From: Paenibacillus lemnae
Lineage (GTDB): Bacteria; Bacillota; Bacilli; Paenibacillales; Paenibacillaceae
DNA length: 64,000 nt
Direction of reading: 5' to 3'
NCBI RefSeq assembly: GCF_012933385.1
Contig: NZ_JABBPN010000016.1
Span: 1 to 64,000, forward strand
Position 1 is the stretch's first letter; each line of letters opens with the position of its first letter. Below are positions 52,865 to 61,168 of this stretch, in pieces. The notes beneath the pieces are model-generated. The model had not been told where the DNA came from. It was given only the letters and a program-made list of their open reading frames with translations, and ran no database searches. Position numbers and translations under genes: made by a program.

Positions 52865-54061
52865 ATGACGGAAGCGAAACGGGCACATGGCATGGAGACT
52901 GGTAAACGCTTTTATGATCTGTTCACCCGGTGGGATCGTGACCGTCCGTCCGAGACATACTCCGAGCTGCAAGGGCTTGGTGATCTGGCGGTCAAGGGAG
53001 GGATCACTCATGAGGAAGCGCTGCTGCTTCTGGCTCCGCCTGATGAGATAGAGTCGATGCTCTGCAAGAAAGACCATTCCGCCACCGGCATGCTGCATAA
53101 TCAGGCGGAGGCTTCCATCCAGCGATTGCTGGCATGGAGTGATACCAGACGAAGACTGAAGGTACTGGTTCGCGCCGATTCCAAAGAAAAAGCCCATGAA
53201 GGCATGCTGCGGGGAGCGCAGGGAATCGGCCTCATACGCGGTGAAGAAATTCTACGTGAAGACGGGCTGCTGCAGGTGTATCAGGATTGGCTGCAGTGCA
53301 GGGAAGATGAAGAGCGGCGGGTCCATTACCGCAGGCGAATAGTATCTTTATGGACTGAATCCTGGGCTTCGATTTTCCAGGCGGCTGGGGCACGCCCCTG
53401 CGCGGTCAGTCTCGTCTGGGATGCCTTGGCGGACAGCCGCCCTGAAGAACGTCTGGAGCTGCAGGATATTCAGCTGGAGTCTCTGTTCAGAGCCGTGGCA
53501 CGCTGCCAGGAAGAAGAAATATATAGTCAGCTGGAGCTGCTGGCTTTATGGCCGATGGATGAAGAGGAGTTTTTGGCTGCCTATGATTTGATCGAAGAGG
53601 TGGGACGTCAAACACTGGGTTCACACCGATGGGATGGGAGTCTTAAAATAGGAGCTCTCCTGCACCCTGATGTTGCGCCGTCTGATGCGGCGGGTATTGC
53701 CCGTTCGGCAGATCTGATCGTCATGGATACAGAGAGTGCGTCCCGATTTCATCTGTTGGAGCAAGGGCACCCGCTCGGAGGGCCTTCACGCCTGATTCCC
53801 TTGGATGAACCGGTAAGTGAATGGGCCAGTCCGGCGTTGCTTCATTCGCATTTGGAAGAAACCGTGCGGGTGATCCGGATGATCAAGCCCAATATGATTC
53901 TTCGTGCAGGCGGGGATATCAGATCTTCTGATCTCCGGACCGTGTACCGGCTGGAGATTTTGGGCGTGTGCTGTGCCCCTGAAGATGTGGCAGCGGTAAA
54001 GCTCACCGGACTCCGTCTGGAAATGAGTGATGACCGCTTCACCTCTGCTGAAGAGGCTTAG
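52865..54061 (+). CDS. PPDK-derived protein lacking the phosphohistidine domain
   Basis: A 398-residue protein. Residues 45-75 (THEEALLLLAPPDEIESMLC) match the helix that precedes the swivelling phosphohistidine domain of pyruvate phosphate dikinase. The chain then goes straight to a PEP/pyruvate-barrel pattern (GAQGIGLIRGEEIL, then EDEERR) and ends with a segment like the PPDK C-terminus (GVCCAPEDVAAVKLTGLRLE). The TxxGGxTSHAA phosphohistidine motif, the ATP-grasp domain, the RLLDPPLHEF substrate block and the catalytic ICGEHGG are missing or changed (LRAGGDIRS). So it is probably not an enzyme of this reaction. Possible roles are a regulator or scaffold. The family assignment is by my own motif comparison. 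Confidence 0.6.
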   Translation: MTEAKRAHGMETGKRFYDLFTRWDRDRPSETYSELQGLGDLAVKGGITHEEALLLLAPPDEIESMLCKKDHSATGMLHNQAEASIQRLLAWSDTRRRLKVLVRADSKEKAHEGMLRGAQGIGLIRGEEILREDGLLQVYQDWLQCREDEERRVHYRRRIVSLWTESWASIFQAAGARPCAVSLVWDALADSRPEERLELQDIQLESLFRAVARCQEEEIYSQLELLALWPMDEEEFLAAYDLIEEVGRQTLGSHRWDGSLKIGALLHPDVAPSDAAGIARSADLIVMDTESASRFHLLEQGHPLGGPSRLIPLDEPVSEWASPALLHSHLEETVRVIRMIKPNMILRAGGDIRSSDLRTVYRLEILGVCCAPEDVAAVKLTGLRLEMSDDRFTSAEEA

Positions 54062-54101
54062 AGATCATACGTACAATCACAGCCCCGTATGTGAATATAG
54101 C

Positions 54102-54144
54102 AAGCGCCCGGTCCCTTGATCAATCAAGGGAGCCGGGCGCTTTT
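54102..54144 (+). terminator. Terminator of the PPDK-derived gene
   Basis: AAGCGCCCGG pairs with CCGGGCGCTT, CCCTTGAT with ATCAAGGG inside, and TTTT closes the structure. Very stable. Confidence 0.9.
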
Positions 54145-54198
54145 AGTTGTGAGCAGAATGGGTTGGAGAACAATTTTATAAAATTAGGCGGCTGGATG

Positions 54199-54227
54199 TT
54201 TACACACCCACCGAATATGGGTATTAT
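54199..54227 (+). promoter_or_regulatory. Promoter upstream of the metal ATPase
   Basis: TTTACA (54199-54204) and TATTAT (54222-54227) are exactly 17 bases apart. The transcript would carry a leader of about 150 bases with two Fur-like boxes and one hairpin. Confidence 0.6.
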
Positions 54228-54275
54228 ATATTCATAAAGTTGCGTTAAGGAAAATAAATTGTACTCAGTCAAAAA

Positions 54276-54290
54276 CGATTCTCATTCTCA
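54276..54290. promoter_or_regulatory. Fur/PerR-like box 1
   Basis: The minus strand reads TGAGAATGAGAATCG, an overlapping GAGAAT repeat of the kind bound by Fur proteins (consensus TGATAATNATTATCA). It lies in the predicted leader of the metal ATPase gene. Confidence 0.5.
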
Positions 54291-54295
54291 TTTAG

Positions 54296-54326
54296 CATGC
54301 TGCTCCGGTTTAGCCGGGGCAGCATG
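54296..54326 (+). other. 13-bp hairpin in the metal-ATPase leader
   Basis: CATGCTGCTCCGG pairs with CCGGGGCAGCATG (one T-G) around TTTAG. No U-tract follows directly (AGTCATTTT), so a terminator is doubtful. It sits between the two Fur-like boxes and may be a leader RNA structure. Confidence 0.5.
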
Positions 54327-54345
54327 AGTCATTTTAAGGGCAATA

Positions 54346-54362
54346 AGAATGGATCTCATTCT
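54346..54362. promoter_or_regulatory. Fur/PerR-like box 2
   Basis: AGAATGGATCTCATTCT is an inverted repeat (AGAATG / CATTCT) built from the same GAAT/ATTC units as box 1. It lies 21 bases before the ATPase start codon, close to the ribosome binding site GGGAGGAA. Confidence 0.45.
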
Positions 54363-54383
54363 CAAGTGCGGGAGGAATAAAAC

Positions 54384-56390
54384 ATGGAATGGACACAGAA
54401 TACAGCATCACGGCCAGTCTCTCAGGTTCAGCAAGGGGAAGGACCGAGGGAACCGGGCCAAGGCAGTAAATGGGATCTTCGCAGCCTGTTCAGCAATTCG
54501 GAGGTGCTGGCTGCGGTCGGCAGCGGTGTGCTGATGCTGACCGCCTGGGGCGTCAGCGGCTGGTCTGAATGGGTATCGGTGATGCTCTATATTATCTCGT
54601 ATACCGTTGGCGGCTGGATCAAGGCGAAGGAGGGCGTCGAAACGCTGATCAAAGAACGGGATCTGGATGTCAATCTGCTGATGATCGCCGCAGCGCTCGG
54701 CGCAGCTTCCATTGGTTATTGGAACGAAGGAGCCATGCTGATCTTCATCTTCGCCATGAGCGGTGCGCTCGAAAGTTATACGATGGAGCGCAGCCGCAAG
54801 GATATTTCATCATTGATGGAACTGCAGCCGGAGACTGCATTGCGGCTGGATAACGGGAACATGGTTGAAGTAGCGATCGGCAAGCTGGAAATCGGAGATC
54901 TGATTCTCGTAAAACCGGGAGAGCTGATCCCGGCTGATGGCAAGGTGTACCGTGGCGGTTCGTATGTCAATCAGTCTTCTATCACCGGAGAGTCAGTCCC
55001 TGCACAGAAACAGGCAGGAGATGAGGTGTTTGCAGGCACTTTGAACGGCGATGGTGTGCTTTACATTGAAGTGACGCAATCTGCGGAGTCTACGATATTT
55101 GCTAAAATCGTCAAGCTGGTCGAAGAAGCCGAGAACGAGGTTCCGCAGTCGGAGCGTTTTATTAAACGTTTTGAAGCGATATATGCACGAGTGGTCGTGG
55201 GCGTGACAGCAGCTATTCTCTTAGCGGCTCCGCTGGCCGGATGGGACTGGGATACGTCATTTTACAAGGCGATGGTTTTTCTGGTTGTCGCTTCTCCATG
55301 TGCGCTGGTGTCCTCAATCATGCCGGCCATGCTCTCCGCGATTTCCAACCGGGCCCGTAAAGGGGTTTTGTTCAAGGGAGGCGCCCATATTGAGAACATG
55401 GCGCGTACCGCAGTAGTGGCTTTTGACAAGACAGGTACGCTGACAGCAGGTGCACCGGTGGTCACGGACTTTATAGCAGGCAGTGGCTATGACCGGACCG
55501 AACTTCTGGGCATCTGCGCTTCCGTGGAAAGCATGTCCAAGCATCCGCTGGCCCAGGCTGTTGTATCCAAGGCAGCGGAAGAAGGCATTTCGCTTCAGCC
55601 TGTAGAGAACGCAGAATCCGTGACTGGCTGGGGCATGGAGGGCATCGTTGGCGGTCAGGTGTGGAAGATCGGGAAAAGTGATGTGCTGGACCAGGGGACT
55701 GGTAACTTGTCCGGTGAAGTCTCCGGGGCTGCAGCACCTTCCTCTGTTGAAGAGGGGGATGACTGGCATGTCATCCGGGCGGAACTGGAATCACAGGGCA
55801 AGACGGTATCGGTGATCCTCCGCGGTGAAGAGGTGGCTGGAATGATTGCCCTGCAGGATGCGGTCCGGCCGCAGGCTGCAGCAGCCGTCAAGCAGCTCCA
55901 GCGCCTGGGGATTAAGGTGGCGATGCTGACAGGAGACCGGAAAGCCACAGCAGAGGCGATCGCGAAGCAGACCGGGGTGGATCTGGTGTTCTCTGACCTG
56001 CTGCCCGAGAATAAAGTGAAGCATATCAAGGATCTTCGAAGTCAGTATGGACATGTGGTGATGGTCGGTGACGGCGTCAATGATGCACCTGCGCTGGCGA
56101 CGGCCACCGTGGGCATCGGTATGGGCGTATCGGGCAGCGGAACCGCGCTGGAAGTCGCTGATGCGGTGCTGATGAATGACAATATTGAGGAGATTGCATC
56201 CACAGTCAGAATCGCGCGCCGAGCAGGGGCCATCGTGAAACAGAATATGGTGTTTGCGGTCACCGTCATTCTGACATTGATTGCCGCAAACTTTATCCAG
56301 GGCGTAGCACTCCCGCTGGGCGTGATCGGGCACGAAGGCAGCACGATTCTCGTTATTCTGAACGGACTTCGCCTGCTGCGCGCCAAGTAA
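54384..56390 (+). CDS. P1B-4 type metal-transporting ATPase (PfeT/ZosA-like)
   Basis: A 668-residue P-type ATPase that pumps a divalent metal across the membrane. Present are the actuator motif TGES, phosphorylation site DKTGT (Asp348), and hinge GDGVNDAP. The metal-binding TM helix has SPC (residues 304-306, ASPCALV) instead of CPC, and the last TM helices have HEGST (residue 650). SPC with HEGS(T/G) defines the P1B-4 group, which moves Fe(II), Co(II) or Zn(II). The N-terminal metal-binding domain of CadA/CopA is absent, replaced by a 35-residue Gln/Gly/Pro-rich start. GGGAGGAA precedes the ATG. Fur-like boxes upstream point to iron. B. subtilis PfeT, an iron exporter, is the best-studied relative. 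Confidence 0.88.
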   Translation: MEWTQNTASRPVSQVQQGEGPREPGQGSKWDLRSLFSNSEVLAAVGSGVLMLTAWGVSGWSEWVSVMLYIISYTVGGWIKAKEGVETLIKERDLDVNLLMIAAALGAASIGYWNEGAMLIFIFAMSGALESYTMERSRKDISSLMELQPETALRLDNGNMVEVAIGKLEIGDLILVKPGELIPADGKVYRGGSYVNQSSITGESVPAQKQAGDEVFAGTLNGDGVLYIEVTQSAESTIFAKIVKLVEEAENEVPQSERFIKRFEAIYARVVVGVTAAILLAAPLAGWDWDTSFYKAMVFLVVASPCALVSSIMPAMLSAISNRARKGVLFKGGAHIENMARTAVVAFDKTGTLTAGAPVVTDFIAGSGYDRTELLGICASVESMSKHPLAQAVVSKAAEEGISLQPVENAESVTGWGMEGIVGGQVWKIGKSDVLDQGTGNLSGEVSGAAAPSSVEEGDDWHVIRAELESQGKTVSVILRGEEVAGMIALQDAVRPQAAAAVKQLQRLGIKVAMLTGDRKATAEAIAKQTGVDLVFSDLLPENKVKHIKDLRSQYGHVVMVGDGVNDAPALATATVGIGMGVSGSGTALEVADAVLMNDNIEEIASTVRIARRAGAIVKQNMVFAVTVILTLIAANFIQGVALPLGVIGHEGSTILVILNGLRLLRAK

Positions 56391-56419
56391 ATAAAGCAGA
56401 AAGTAAATAGAAAAACTAC

Positions 56420-56467
56420 AAAGAAGTGGCGACTGCAGAGCGTTTCATCCTGCATCGCCACTTCTTT
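56420..56467 (+). terminator. Terminator of the metal ATPase gene
   Basis: AAAGAAGTGGCGA pairs perfectly with TCGCCACTTCTTT, and inside it GCAG pairs with CTGC. The T-rich right arm stands in for a U-tract. Confidence 0.7.
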
Positions 56468-56504
56468 AAGTTGGTCCAATGACCTTTTCCTAGATGCACG
56501 AAAC

Positions 56505-56640
56505 TGCGGAGTGAACGAATTATTCTGGACCAGCGGCAGCGGTCGCCTTTGTCTCCAAAATGACTCCATTGATCATCATTCAAGCATTTTGGAGACAACA
56601 GCGATCGTAAGAACACTTGCCATCGCAGCTACCAGCGAGG
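56505..56640 (+). repeat. Dispersed structured intergenic element, copy 3 (degenerate ends)
   Basis: Third copy, plus orientation. The inner hairpin is TTGTCTCCAAAATG (56549-56562) with CATTTTGGAGACAA (56585-56598). Relative to copies 1 and 2 a C-G pair has become T-A, a compensatory change. The downstream arm GCGATCGTAAGAACACTT followed by GCCATCGCAGC, and the upstream CAGCGGCAGCG block, are shared with the other copies. The terminal inverted repeats are no longer clear, so the borders are those of the conserved core. It lies 128 bases before trxB on the same strand, in a 378-base gap. A 52-codon frame (56511-56669) runs through it but is not kept in the other copies. Confidence 0.75.
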
Positions 56641-56768
56641 TGAATATCTACTCCAAGATGAAATTTTGATGAACATGATTGACAGAATAATACCTCCCAA
56701 TCATAATAAATATTAGTTTATAATAATTATAATTAAGATCGTGAAACATACAGAGGAGGGAACCCTAC

Positions 56769-57710
56769 ATGTACAAATCCATTATTATCGGCACCGGCCC
56801 GGCAGGATTGACTGCCGCCATTTATCTGGCCCGTGCAAACCTGAACCCGCTGATCATTGAAGGTCCGCAGCCCGGCGGTCAGCTGACAACAACGACGGAA
56901 GTGGAGAATTTCCCGGGATTTATCGATGGGATTCAAGGTCCGGAGCTGATGGATAATATGCGTAAGCAGGCCGAGCGATTCGGTGCAGAATTCCGCACAG
57001 GCTGGGTAAACAGTGTGGATATGGGACAGCGTCCGTTTAAATTAAGCGTAGAAGGTATCGGAGATGTTGAAGCGGAAACCCTGATTATTTCTACAGGTGC
57101 CACGGCTAAATATCTGGGCATTCCTGGCGAACAAGACAATATCGGACGAGGTGTAAGTACATGCGCAACCTGTGACGGATTCTTTTTCCGCAACAAGGAG
57201 ATCGTGGTCGTTGGAGGCGGAGATTCCGCGCTTGAGGAAGCGAACTTCCTGACCCGATTTGCATCCAAGGTTACCCTGGTGCATCGCCGCGGCGAGCTGC
57301 GCGCATCCAAGATCATGCAGGACCGCGCCCGTGCCAATGACAAAATTGAGTGGGCTCTGAATCGGACACCGGTGGAAGTTACAGCTGGAGAGCAGGGCGT
57401 GACCGGAATTAAGTTGCTTAACAATGACACAGGAGCAGAGGAAGTCATCCCGGCCAGCGGTGTGTTTGTGGCGATTGGCCACCATCCGAACACCGGCTTC
57501 CTGAATAACCAGCTGACAACGGATCCGAACGGTTATATCGTTACGAATCCAGGCACATCCGAGACGAATGTACAGGGCATATTTGCCTGCGGTGATGTAC
57601 AAGATACCCGCTACAGACAGGCGATTACGGCAGCAGGAAGCGGCTGCATGGCAGCGATGGACTGTGAGAAATATATCGAAAGTCTGGAACACAGTGCCGT
57701 TGTGATTTAA
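56769..57710 (+). CDS. trxB: Thioredoxin reductase
   Basis: A 313-residue FAD/NADPH disulfide reductase. The FAD motif GTGPAGLTAAIYLARA is at the N-terminus, the redox-active CATC is in VSTCATCDGFFF, the NADPH site is VVGGGDSALEEANFLTRFA and HRRGELRAS, and the C-terminal FAD motif is GIFACGDVQDTRYRQ. AGAGGAGGG precedes the ATG. It reduces thioredoxin and perhaps the small glutaredoxin-like protein encoded 58 bases downstream. Confidence 0.95.
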   Translation: MYKSIIIGTGPAGLTAAIYLARANLNPLIIEGPQPGGQLTTTTEVENFPGFIDGIQGPELMDNMRKQAERFGAEFRTGWVNSVDMGQRPFKLSVEGIGDVEAETLIISTGATAKYLGIPGEQDNIGRGVSTCATCDGFFFRNKEIVVVGGGDSALEEANFLTRFASKVTLVHRRGELRASKIMQDRARANDKIEWALNRTPVEVTAGEQGVTGIKLLNNDTGAEEVIPASGVFVAIGHHPNTGFLNNQLTTDPNGYIVTNPGTSETNVQGIFACGDVQDTRYRQAITAAGSGCMAAMDCEKYIESLEHSAVVI

Positions 57711-57768
57711 ACTGGATATCATCCGGGTATAGTATACGGACTACATTTTATATACGAGGTGAACGATT

Positions 57769-58008
57769 ATGGCAAACGCAATTGTATACACATCCAGCAA
57801 CTGTCCGCACTGCAAGCAGGTAAAAAGCTACCTGTCTGAGCAGGGAGTGGAATACGAAGAACGCAACATCGAGACGAACGACGATTTTGCACAACAGGTA
57901 TGGGATATGGGCGTCCGCGCAGTTCCGCTCACGATTATCGGAGAGCACCGCATTATGGGCATGAACAAGCTGCAGTTCAGCAAAGCACTGGCACCGGCTG
58001 AAGGCTAA
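57769..58008 (+). CDS. NrdH/glutaredoxin-like thiol protein
   Basis: A 79-residue thioredoxin-fold protein with the active site CPHC (SSNCPHCKQVKSYLSEQG) and the cis-Pro loop RAVPLTI. NrdH-type redoxins look like glutaredoxins but are reduced by thioredoxin reductase, and the position right after trxB fits this. AGGTG lies before the ATG. No ribonucleotide reductase gene is nearby. Confidence 0.88.
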   Translation: MANAIVYTSSNCPHCKQVKSYLSEQGVEYEERNIETNDDFAQQVWDMGVRAVPLTIIGEHRIMGMNKLQFSKALAPAEG

Positions 58009-58034
58009 GCCCGACCTCTTTTTTAATAAATAAG

Positions 58035-58072
58035 AAAAAAAGCTCTTTTCCGCCAAGGGAGAGAGCTTTTTT
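58035..58072. terminator. Bidirectional terminator after the glutaredoxin-like gene
   Basis: AAAAAAGCTCTTTTCC pairs with GGGAGAGAGCTTTTTT (one mismatch or G-T), giving U-tracts on both strands between convergent genes. Confidence 0.88.
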
Positions 58073-58100
58073 CTTTGATGGTCTTCGGCTGTCTATTGCG

Positions 58101-58298
58101 TCAAACGATCCAGGATGTGATGATCTGAAACAAGGCATAAATCCCAACACCGGCGCCGACCAGCATCAGGCCCGTCCGTTTCTTCCCCTGAAAAAATTTT
58201 AAAATCGCAAAGCTGAACAGCGGCGCAATCACCAGCAGGAACAGCAGCACGGTCACAAACACATGAGCCGAAATTTCGGAAGTATTGACATACGTCAT
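58101..58298 (-). CDS. Small two-TM membrane protein of unknown function
   Basis: A 65-residue protein with two hydrophobic helices (VFVTVLLFLLVIAPLFSFAI and LMLVGAGVGIYALFQIITSW) joined by a basic loop KFFQGKKR that should face the cytoplasm. GGGAGAG lies about 8-9 bases before the ATG. Function unknown. Shared terminator with the trxB unit downstream. Confidence 0.65.
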   Translation of the reverse strand: MTYVNTSEISAHVFVTVLLFLLVIAPLFSFAILKFFQGKKRTGLMLVGAGVGIYALFQIITSWIV

Positions 58299-58440
58299 CG
58301 TAGTTCTCTCCCTGTATCAGGAATTTAAAGGATGGCAGAATGTAAAGCGTGCCATGACCTTTTTATTATAGCGGAACCTGACCTTTATTTCTCCACTTCA
58401 AGACAAAAAGTAAGGCGGAATTCCATCTTTTCGTGTGGAT

Positions 58441-59607
58441 TTACATAGTGCTTACTCGAACCGGTCCCAGAAAAAGAGAGATGGCGGAGTAAGCCGCACC
58501 AATGACGGTGGACCGACTGCCTAATTCGGCAAACGTGATCTCCATAACTTCCCGGTGATACGGGAGTGTCCGCTGGGAAACCACCGTTTCCATGGCACCT
58601 GCGATCCATGGACGGGCATCAGCAAGCGGTCCGCCAATCACCACGCGCTGGGGGTTAAAGCTGTTAACCAGATTGGTGATCCCAACGCCGAGAAACCGTC
58701 CCATATCCGCAAAGTGCCGGACAACCTGGGGATGCTCATGCTGCGCATGAGAGACCAGTTCCCTGGTATGCCGGGAGGGAAGCGGAGGAGCGGCTGAAGC
58801 ATAGGTTTTTTCAGAAGCATAAAGCTCCCAGCAGCCCCGATTGCCGCAGGTGCATGCCCGTCCGTCAGCTTCAATGGTCATATGGCCGGTTTCTCCGGCA
58901 TATCCACGGGCTCCTTTATAGAGCTCGCCATTAATAATAATGCCCGATCCGATTCCGCTGCCGGCGCTGATGTACAGCAGATGCTTCGCATCACGCCCGG
59001 CACCGAACCGGAACTCGCCTTGCGCCCCCGCATTTGCTTCATTATCAATCGTCACCTGGATGCCAAGCTTGTCCTCCAGAAGCTGGCGCATCGGGGCCAT
59101 TTCCCAACCCAGGTTGGGAGCGTACAAAATATTCCCCTCACCGTCTACCATGCCCGGCACACCAACCCCGACACCAACAACGCCGTAAGGGGAGGCGGGG
59201 GCCATTCCCATCAACGCCTGGATCATTTGCGTCATGGTCTCCAGCACAAAGGACAGATCATGACGCTCCAGCTGCTTTTCTTCTTCTGCCAGGATGTTTC
59301 CTTCCAGGTCTGTCAATACGCCGACCATCTGGGTCAGGCGGATCTCGATGCCAACGGCACAGCCGGCTTTGCCATTAAACAGCAGCAGCCGCGGCTTGCG
59401 GCCGCCTCTGGATTCACCAGGTCCAATCTCTTCGACCAGATGATGATCACAGAGTTCCTGTACCAGATTAGATACGGTAGCTTTATTTAAACCGGTCAGT
59501 TCGGATACTTTGGCTCGGGACAGAGGGGCATAGCGGGTAATCGTATTCAGCACAATGGATGTATTTATTTTTTTCACCAGCGCTTGATCACCGGTAATGC
59601 TTGTCAT
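58441..59607 (-). CDS. xylR: Xylose repressor, ROK family
   Basis: A 388-residue repressor. The N-terminal helix-turn-helix (APLSRAKVSELTGLNKATVS) is followed by a ROK sugar-kinase-like domain with the ATP/sugar motifs GVGVGVPGMVDGEGN, TIDNEANAGAQGE, the ISAGSGIGSGIIING segment and the zinc cluster CTCGNRGCWE. Several Met codons cluster at the start. AAGGA lies 8 bases before the ATG at 59607, so MTSITGDQALVKKIN is taken as the beginning. It is divergent from xylA with a good xylO between. Xylose binding releases the DNA. Confidence 0.93.
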   Translation of the reverse strand: MTSITGDQALVKKINTSIVLNTITRYAPLSRAKVSELTGLNKATVSNLVQELCDHHLVEEIGPGESRGGRKPRLLLFNGKAGCAVGIEIRLTQMVGVLTDLEGNILAEEEKQLERHDLSFVLETMTQMIQALMGMAPASPYGVVGVGVGVPGMVDGEGNILYAPNLGWEMAPMRQLLEDKLGIQVTIDNEANAGAQGEFRFGAGRDAKHLLYISAGSGIGSGIIINGELYKGARGYAGETGHMTIEADGRACTCGNRGCWELYASEKTYASAAPPLPSRHTRELVSHAQHEHPQVVRHFADMGRFLGVGITNLVNSFNPQRVVIGGPLADARPWIAGAMETVVSQRTLPYHREVMEITFAELGSRSTVIGAAYSAISLFLGPVRVSTM

Positions 59608-59711
59608 GTTCATCATCCTTACTTGTAAGCAGATACTCAATATTTTCCTAGTCTAGGATGAATAAAGAGAAAAAGCAACCGATAGTCCAAGCGTGAGAGG
59701 ATTGCTAAATT

Positions 59712-59736
59712 ACTTTGTTTAACCAATAGACAAAGT
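59712..59736. promoter_or_regulatory. xylO operator
   Basis: ACTTTGT (59712-59718) and ACAAAGT (59730-59736) form an inverted repeat with an 11-base centre, resembling the known XylR operator built on TTTGTTT arms. It overlaps the -35 region of the xylA promoter. Confidence 0.78.
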
Positions 59737-59755
59737 CGATTGGGTGTGCTAGGAT
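59727..59755 (+). promoter_or_regulatory. xylA promoter
   Basis: TAGACA (59727-59732) and TAGGAT (59750-59755) are 17 bases apart. The -35 lies within xylO, so repressor binding excludes RNA polymerase. Confidence 0.7.
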
Positions 59756-59760
59756 ATCCC

Positions 59761-59774
59761 TGAAAGCGTTAACC
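59761..59774. promoter_or_regulatory. cre site of xylAB
   Basis: TGAAAGCGTTAACC matches the cre consensus apart from the last base and covers the expected transcription start, giving CcpA-dependent repression in the presence of glucose. Confidence 0.6.
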
Positions 59775-59806
59775 ACTTATGAATAATAATAGGGAGGACT
59801 TATCTC

Positions 59807-61123
59807 ATGGCCTATTTTAACAACATTGGTAAAGTTGAATTCGAAGGAAGCAAATCTACAAATCCGTATGCATTTAAATTTTATAATCCAACAGAGGTCG
59901 TAGCGGGCAAAACGATGGAAGAACATCTTCGTTTCTCGATGGCGTACTGGCATACTCTGACAGCAGGCGGAGCAGATCCGTTTGGTTCAGAAACTGCCGT
60001 TCGTCCGTGGGACAATCTTTCCGGCATGGATCTGGCAAAGGCCCGCGTAGAAGCCGGCTTTGAATTTATGGAGAAATTAAACCTGCCGTACTTCTGTTTC
60101 CATGATGTGGATATCGCACCGGAAGGCAGTAATCTGCGCGAGTTCTACAGCAATATCGACACGATCGTCGATTCCATCGAAGGGCACATGAAATCGACCG
60201 GCAAGAAGCTGCTCTGGAACACGGCAAACATGTTCACTAACCCTCGTTTTATGCATGGAGCAGGAACGACTTGTAATGCAGATGTATATGCGCATGCTGC
60301 TGCCCAAGTGAAGAAGGGGCTGGAAGTCGGAAAACGCCTCGGCGCGGAAAACTATGTGTTCTGGGGCGGCCGCGAAGGGTACGAAACGCTGCTCAACACC
60401 GACATGAATCTCGAGCTGGACAATCTGGCGCGTTTGTTCCATATGGCTGTGGATTATGCGAAGGAAATCGGCTTTGATGCTCAATTCCTGATTGAACCGA
60501 AACCGAAAGAGCCGACGAAGCATCAATACGACTTTGATGCCGCAACGACCATTGCATTCCTGCAAAAGTACGGTCTGGAAAAGCACTTCAAGCTGAACCT
60601 GGAAGCTAACCATGCAACACTGGCTGGCCATACCTTTGAGCATGAACTGCGGGTTGCCCGTATCAACGACATGCTGGGATCACTGGATGCGAACCAAGGC
60701 GATATGCTGATCGGATGGGATACCGATGAGTTCCCGGTAAATATCTACGATGCAACCCTGACACTGTATGAAGTGCTGATGAATGGTGGATTGGGCCGCG
60801 GCGGTGTGAACTTTGACGCCAAAGTACGTCGTCCGTCGTTCGAATACGAGGACCTGTTCCTTGCTCACATCGCAGGTATGGATACGTATGCAAAAGGCCT
60901 TAAGGTCGCAGCGAAGCTGATTGAAGACCGTGTCTTTGAGGACTTTATCGCGAAGCGCTACAGCAGCTTTAGCGAAGGCATCGGAGCCGACGTTGTAGCC
61001 GGTAAAGCTACACTGTCTTCTCTGGCTGATTACGCGCTGAACAATCAGAGCCCTCGCAGAAATGAGTCCGGACGTCAGGAAATGCTCAAGGGTATTTTGA
61101 ACCAATACATCCTTGCAGACTAA
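59807..61123 (+). CDS. xylA: Xylose isomerase
   Basis: A 438-residue TIM-barrel enzyme converting D-xylose to D-xylulose with two divalent metals. Visible are the class II beginning ([20 protein letters not shown]), catalytic His in [23 protein letters not shown], metal ligands in [29 protein letters not shown], and GWDTDEFP. The length is typical of the longer class II isomerases. AGGGAGGA lies before the ATG. It is the first gene of xylAB and is controlled by XylR and CcpA. Confidence 0.96.
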   Translation: MAYFNNIGKVEFEGSKSTNPYAFKFYNPTEVVAGKTMEEHLRFSMAYWHTLTAGGADPFGSETAVRPWDNLSGMDLAKARVEAGFEFMEKLNLPYFCFHDVDIAPEGSNLREFYSNIDTIVDSIEGHMKSTGKKLLWNTANMFTNPRFMHGAGTTCNADVYAHAAAQVKKGLEVGKRLGAENYVFWGGREGYETLLNTDMNLELDNLARLFHMAVDYAKEIGFDAQFLIEPKPKEPTKHQYDFDAATTIAFLQKYGLEKHFKLNLEANHATLAGHTFEHELRVARINDMLGSLDANQGDMLIGWDTDEFPVNIYDATLTLYEVLMNGGLGRGGVNFDAKVRRPSFEYEDLFLAHIAGMDTYAKGLKVAAKLIEDRVFEDFIAKRYSSFSEGIGADVVAGKATLSSLADYALNNQSPRRNESGRQEMLKGILNQYILAD

Positions 61124-61168
61124 GACGCGGATGGACTGTAAAGTAATGACGAAAGAGGAGATAAGCCC

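Noticed and set aside
54296..54326. Leader hairpin of the metal ATPase read as an attenuator terminator
   Set aside because: No U-tract directly follows the stem, so termination there is not supported.
56416..56616. 66-codon minus-strand frame across repeat copy 3
   Set aside because: Shadow of the repeat and the terminator before it, with no ribosome binding site.
56511..56669. 52-codon frame through repeat copy 3, sharing a stretch read as SILE(A/T)TA(V/I)VRTLAIAA with copies 1 and 2
   Set aside because: Copies 1 and 2 have stop codons and a frame shift in the upstream part, and base changes between copies do not favour silent positions. Structure rather than coding explains the conservation.
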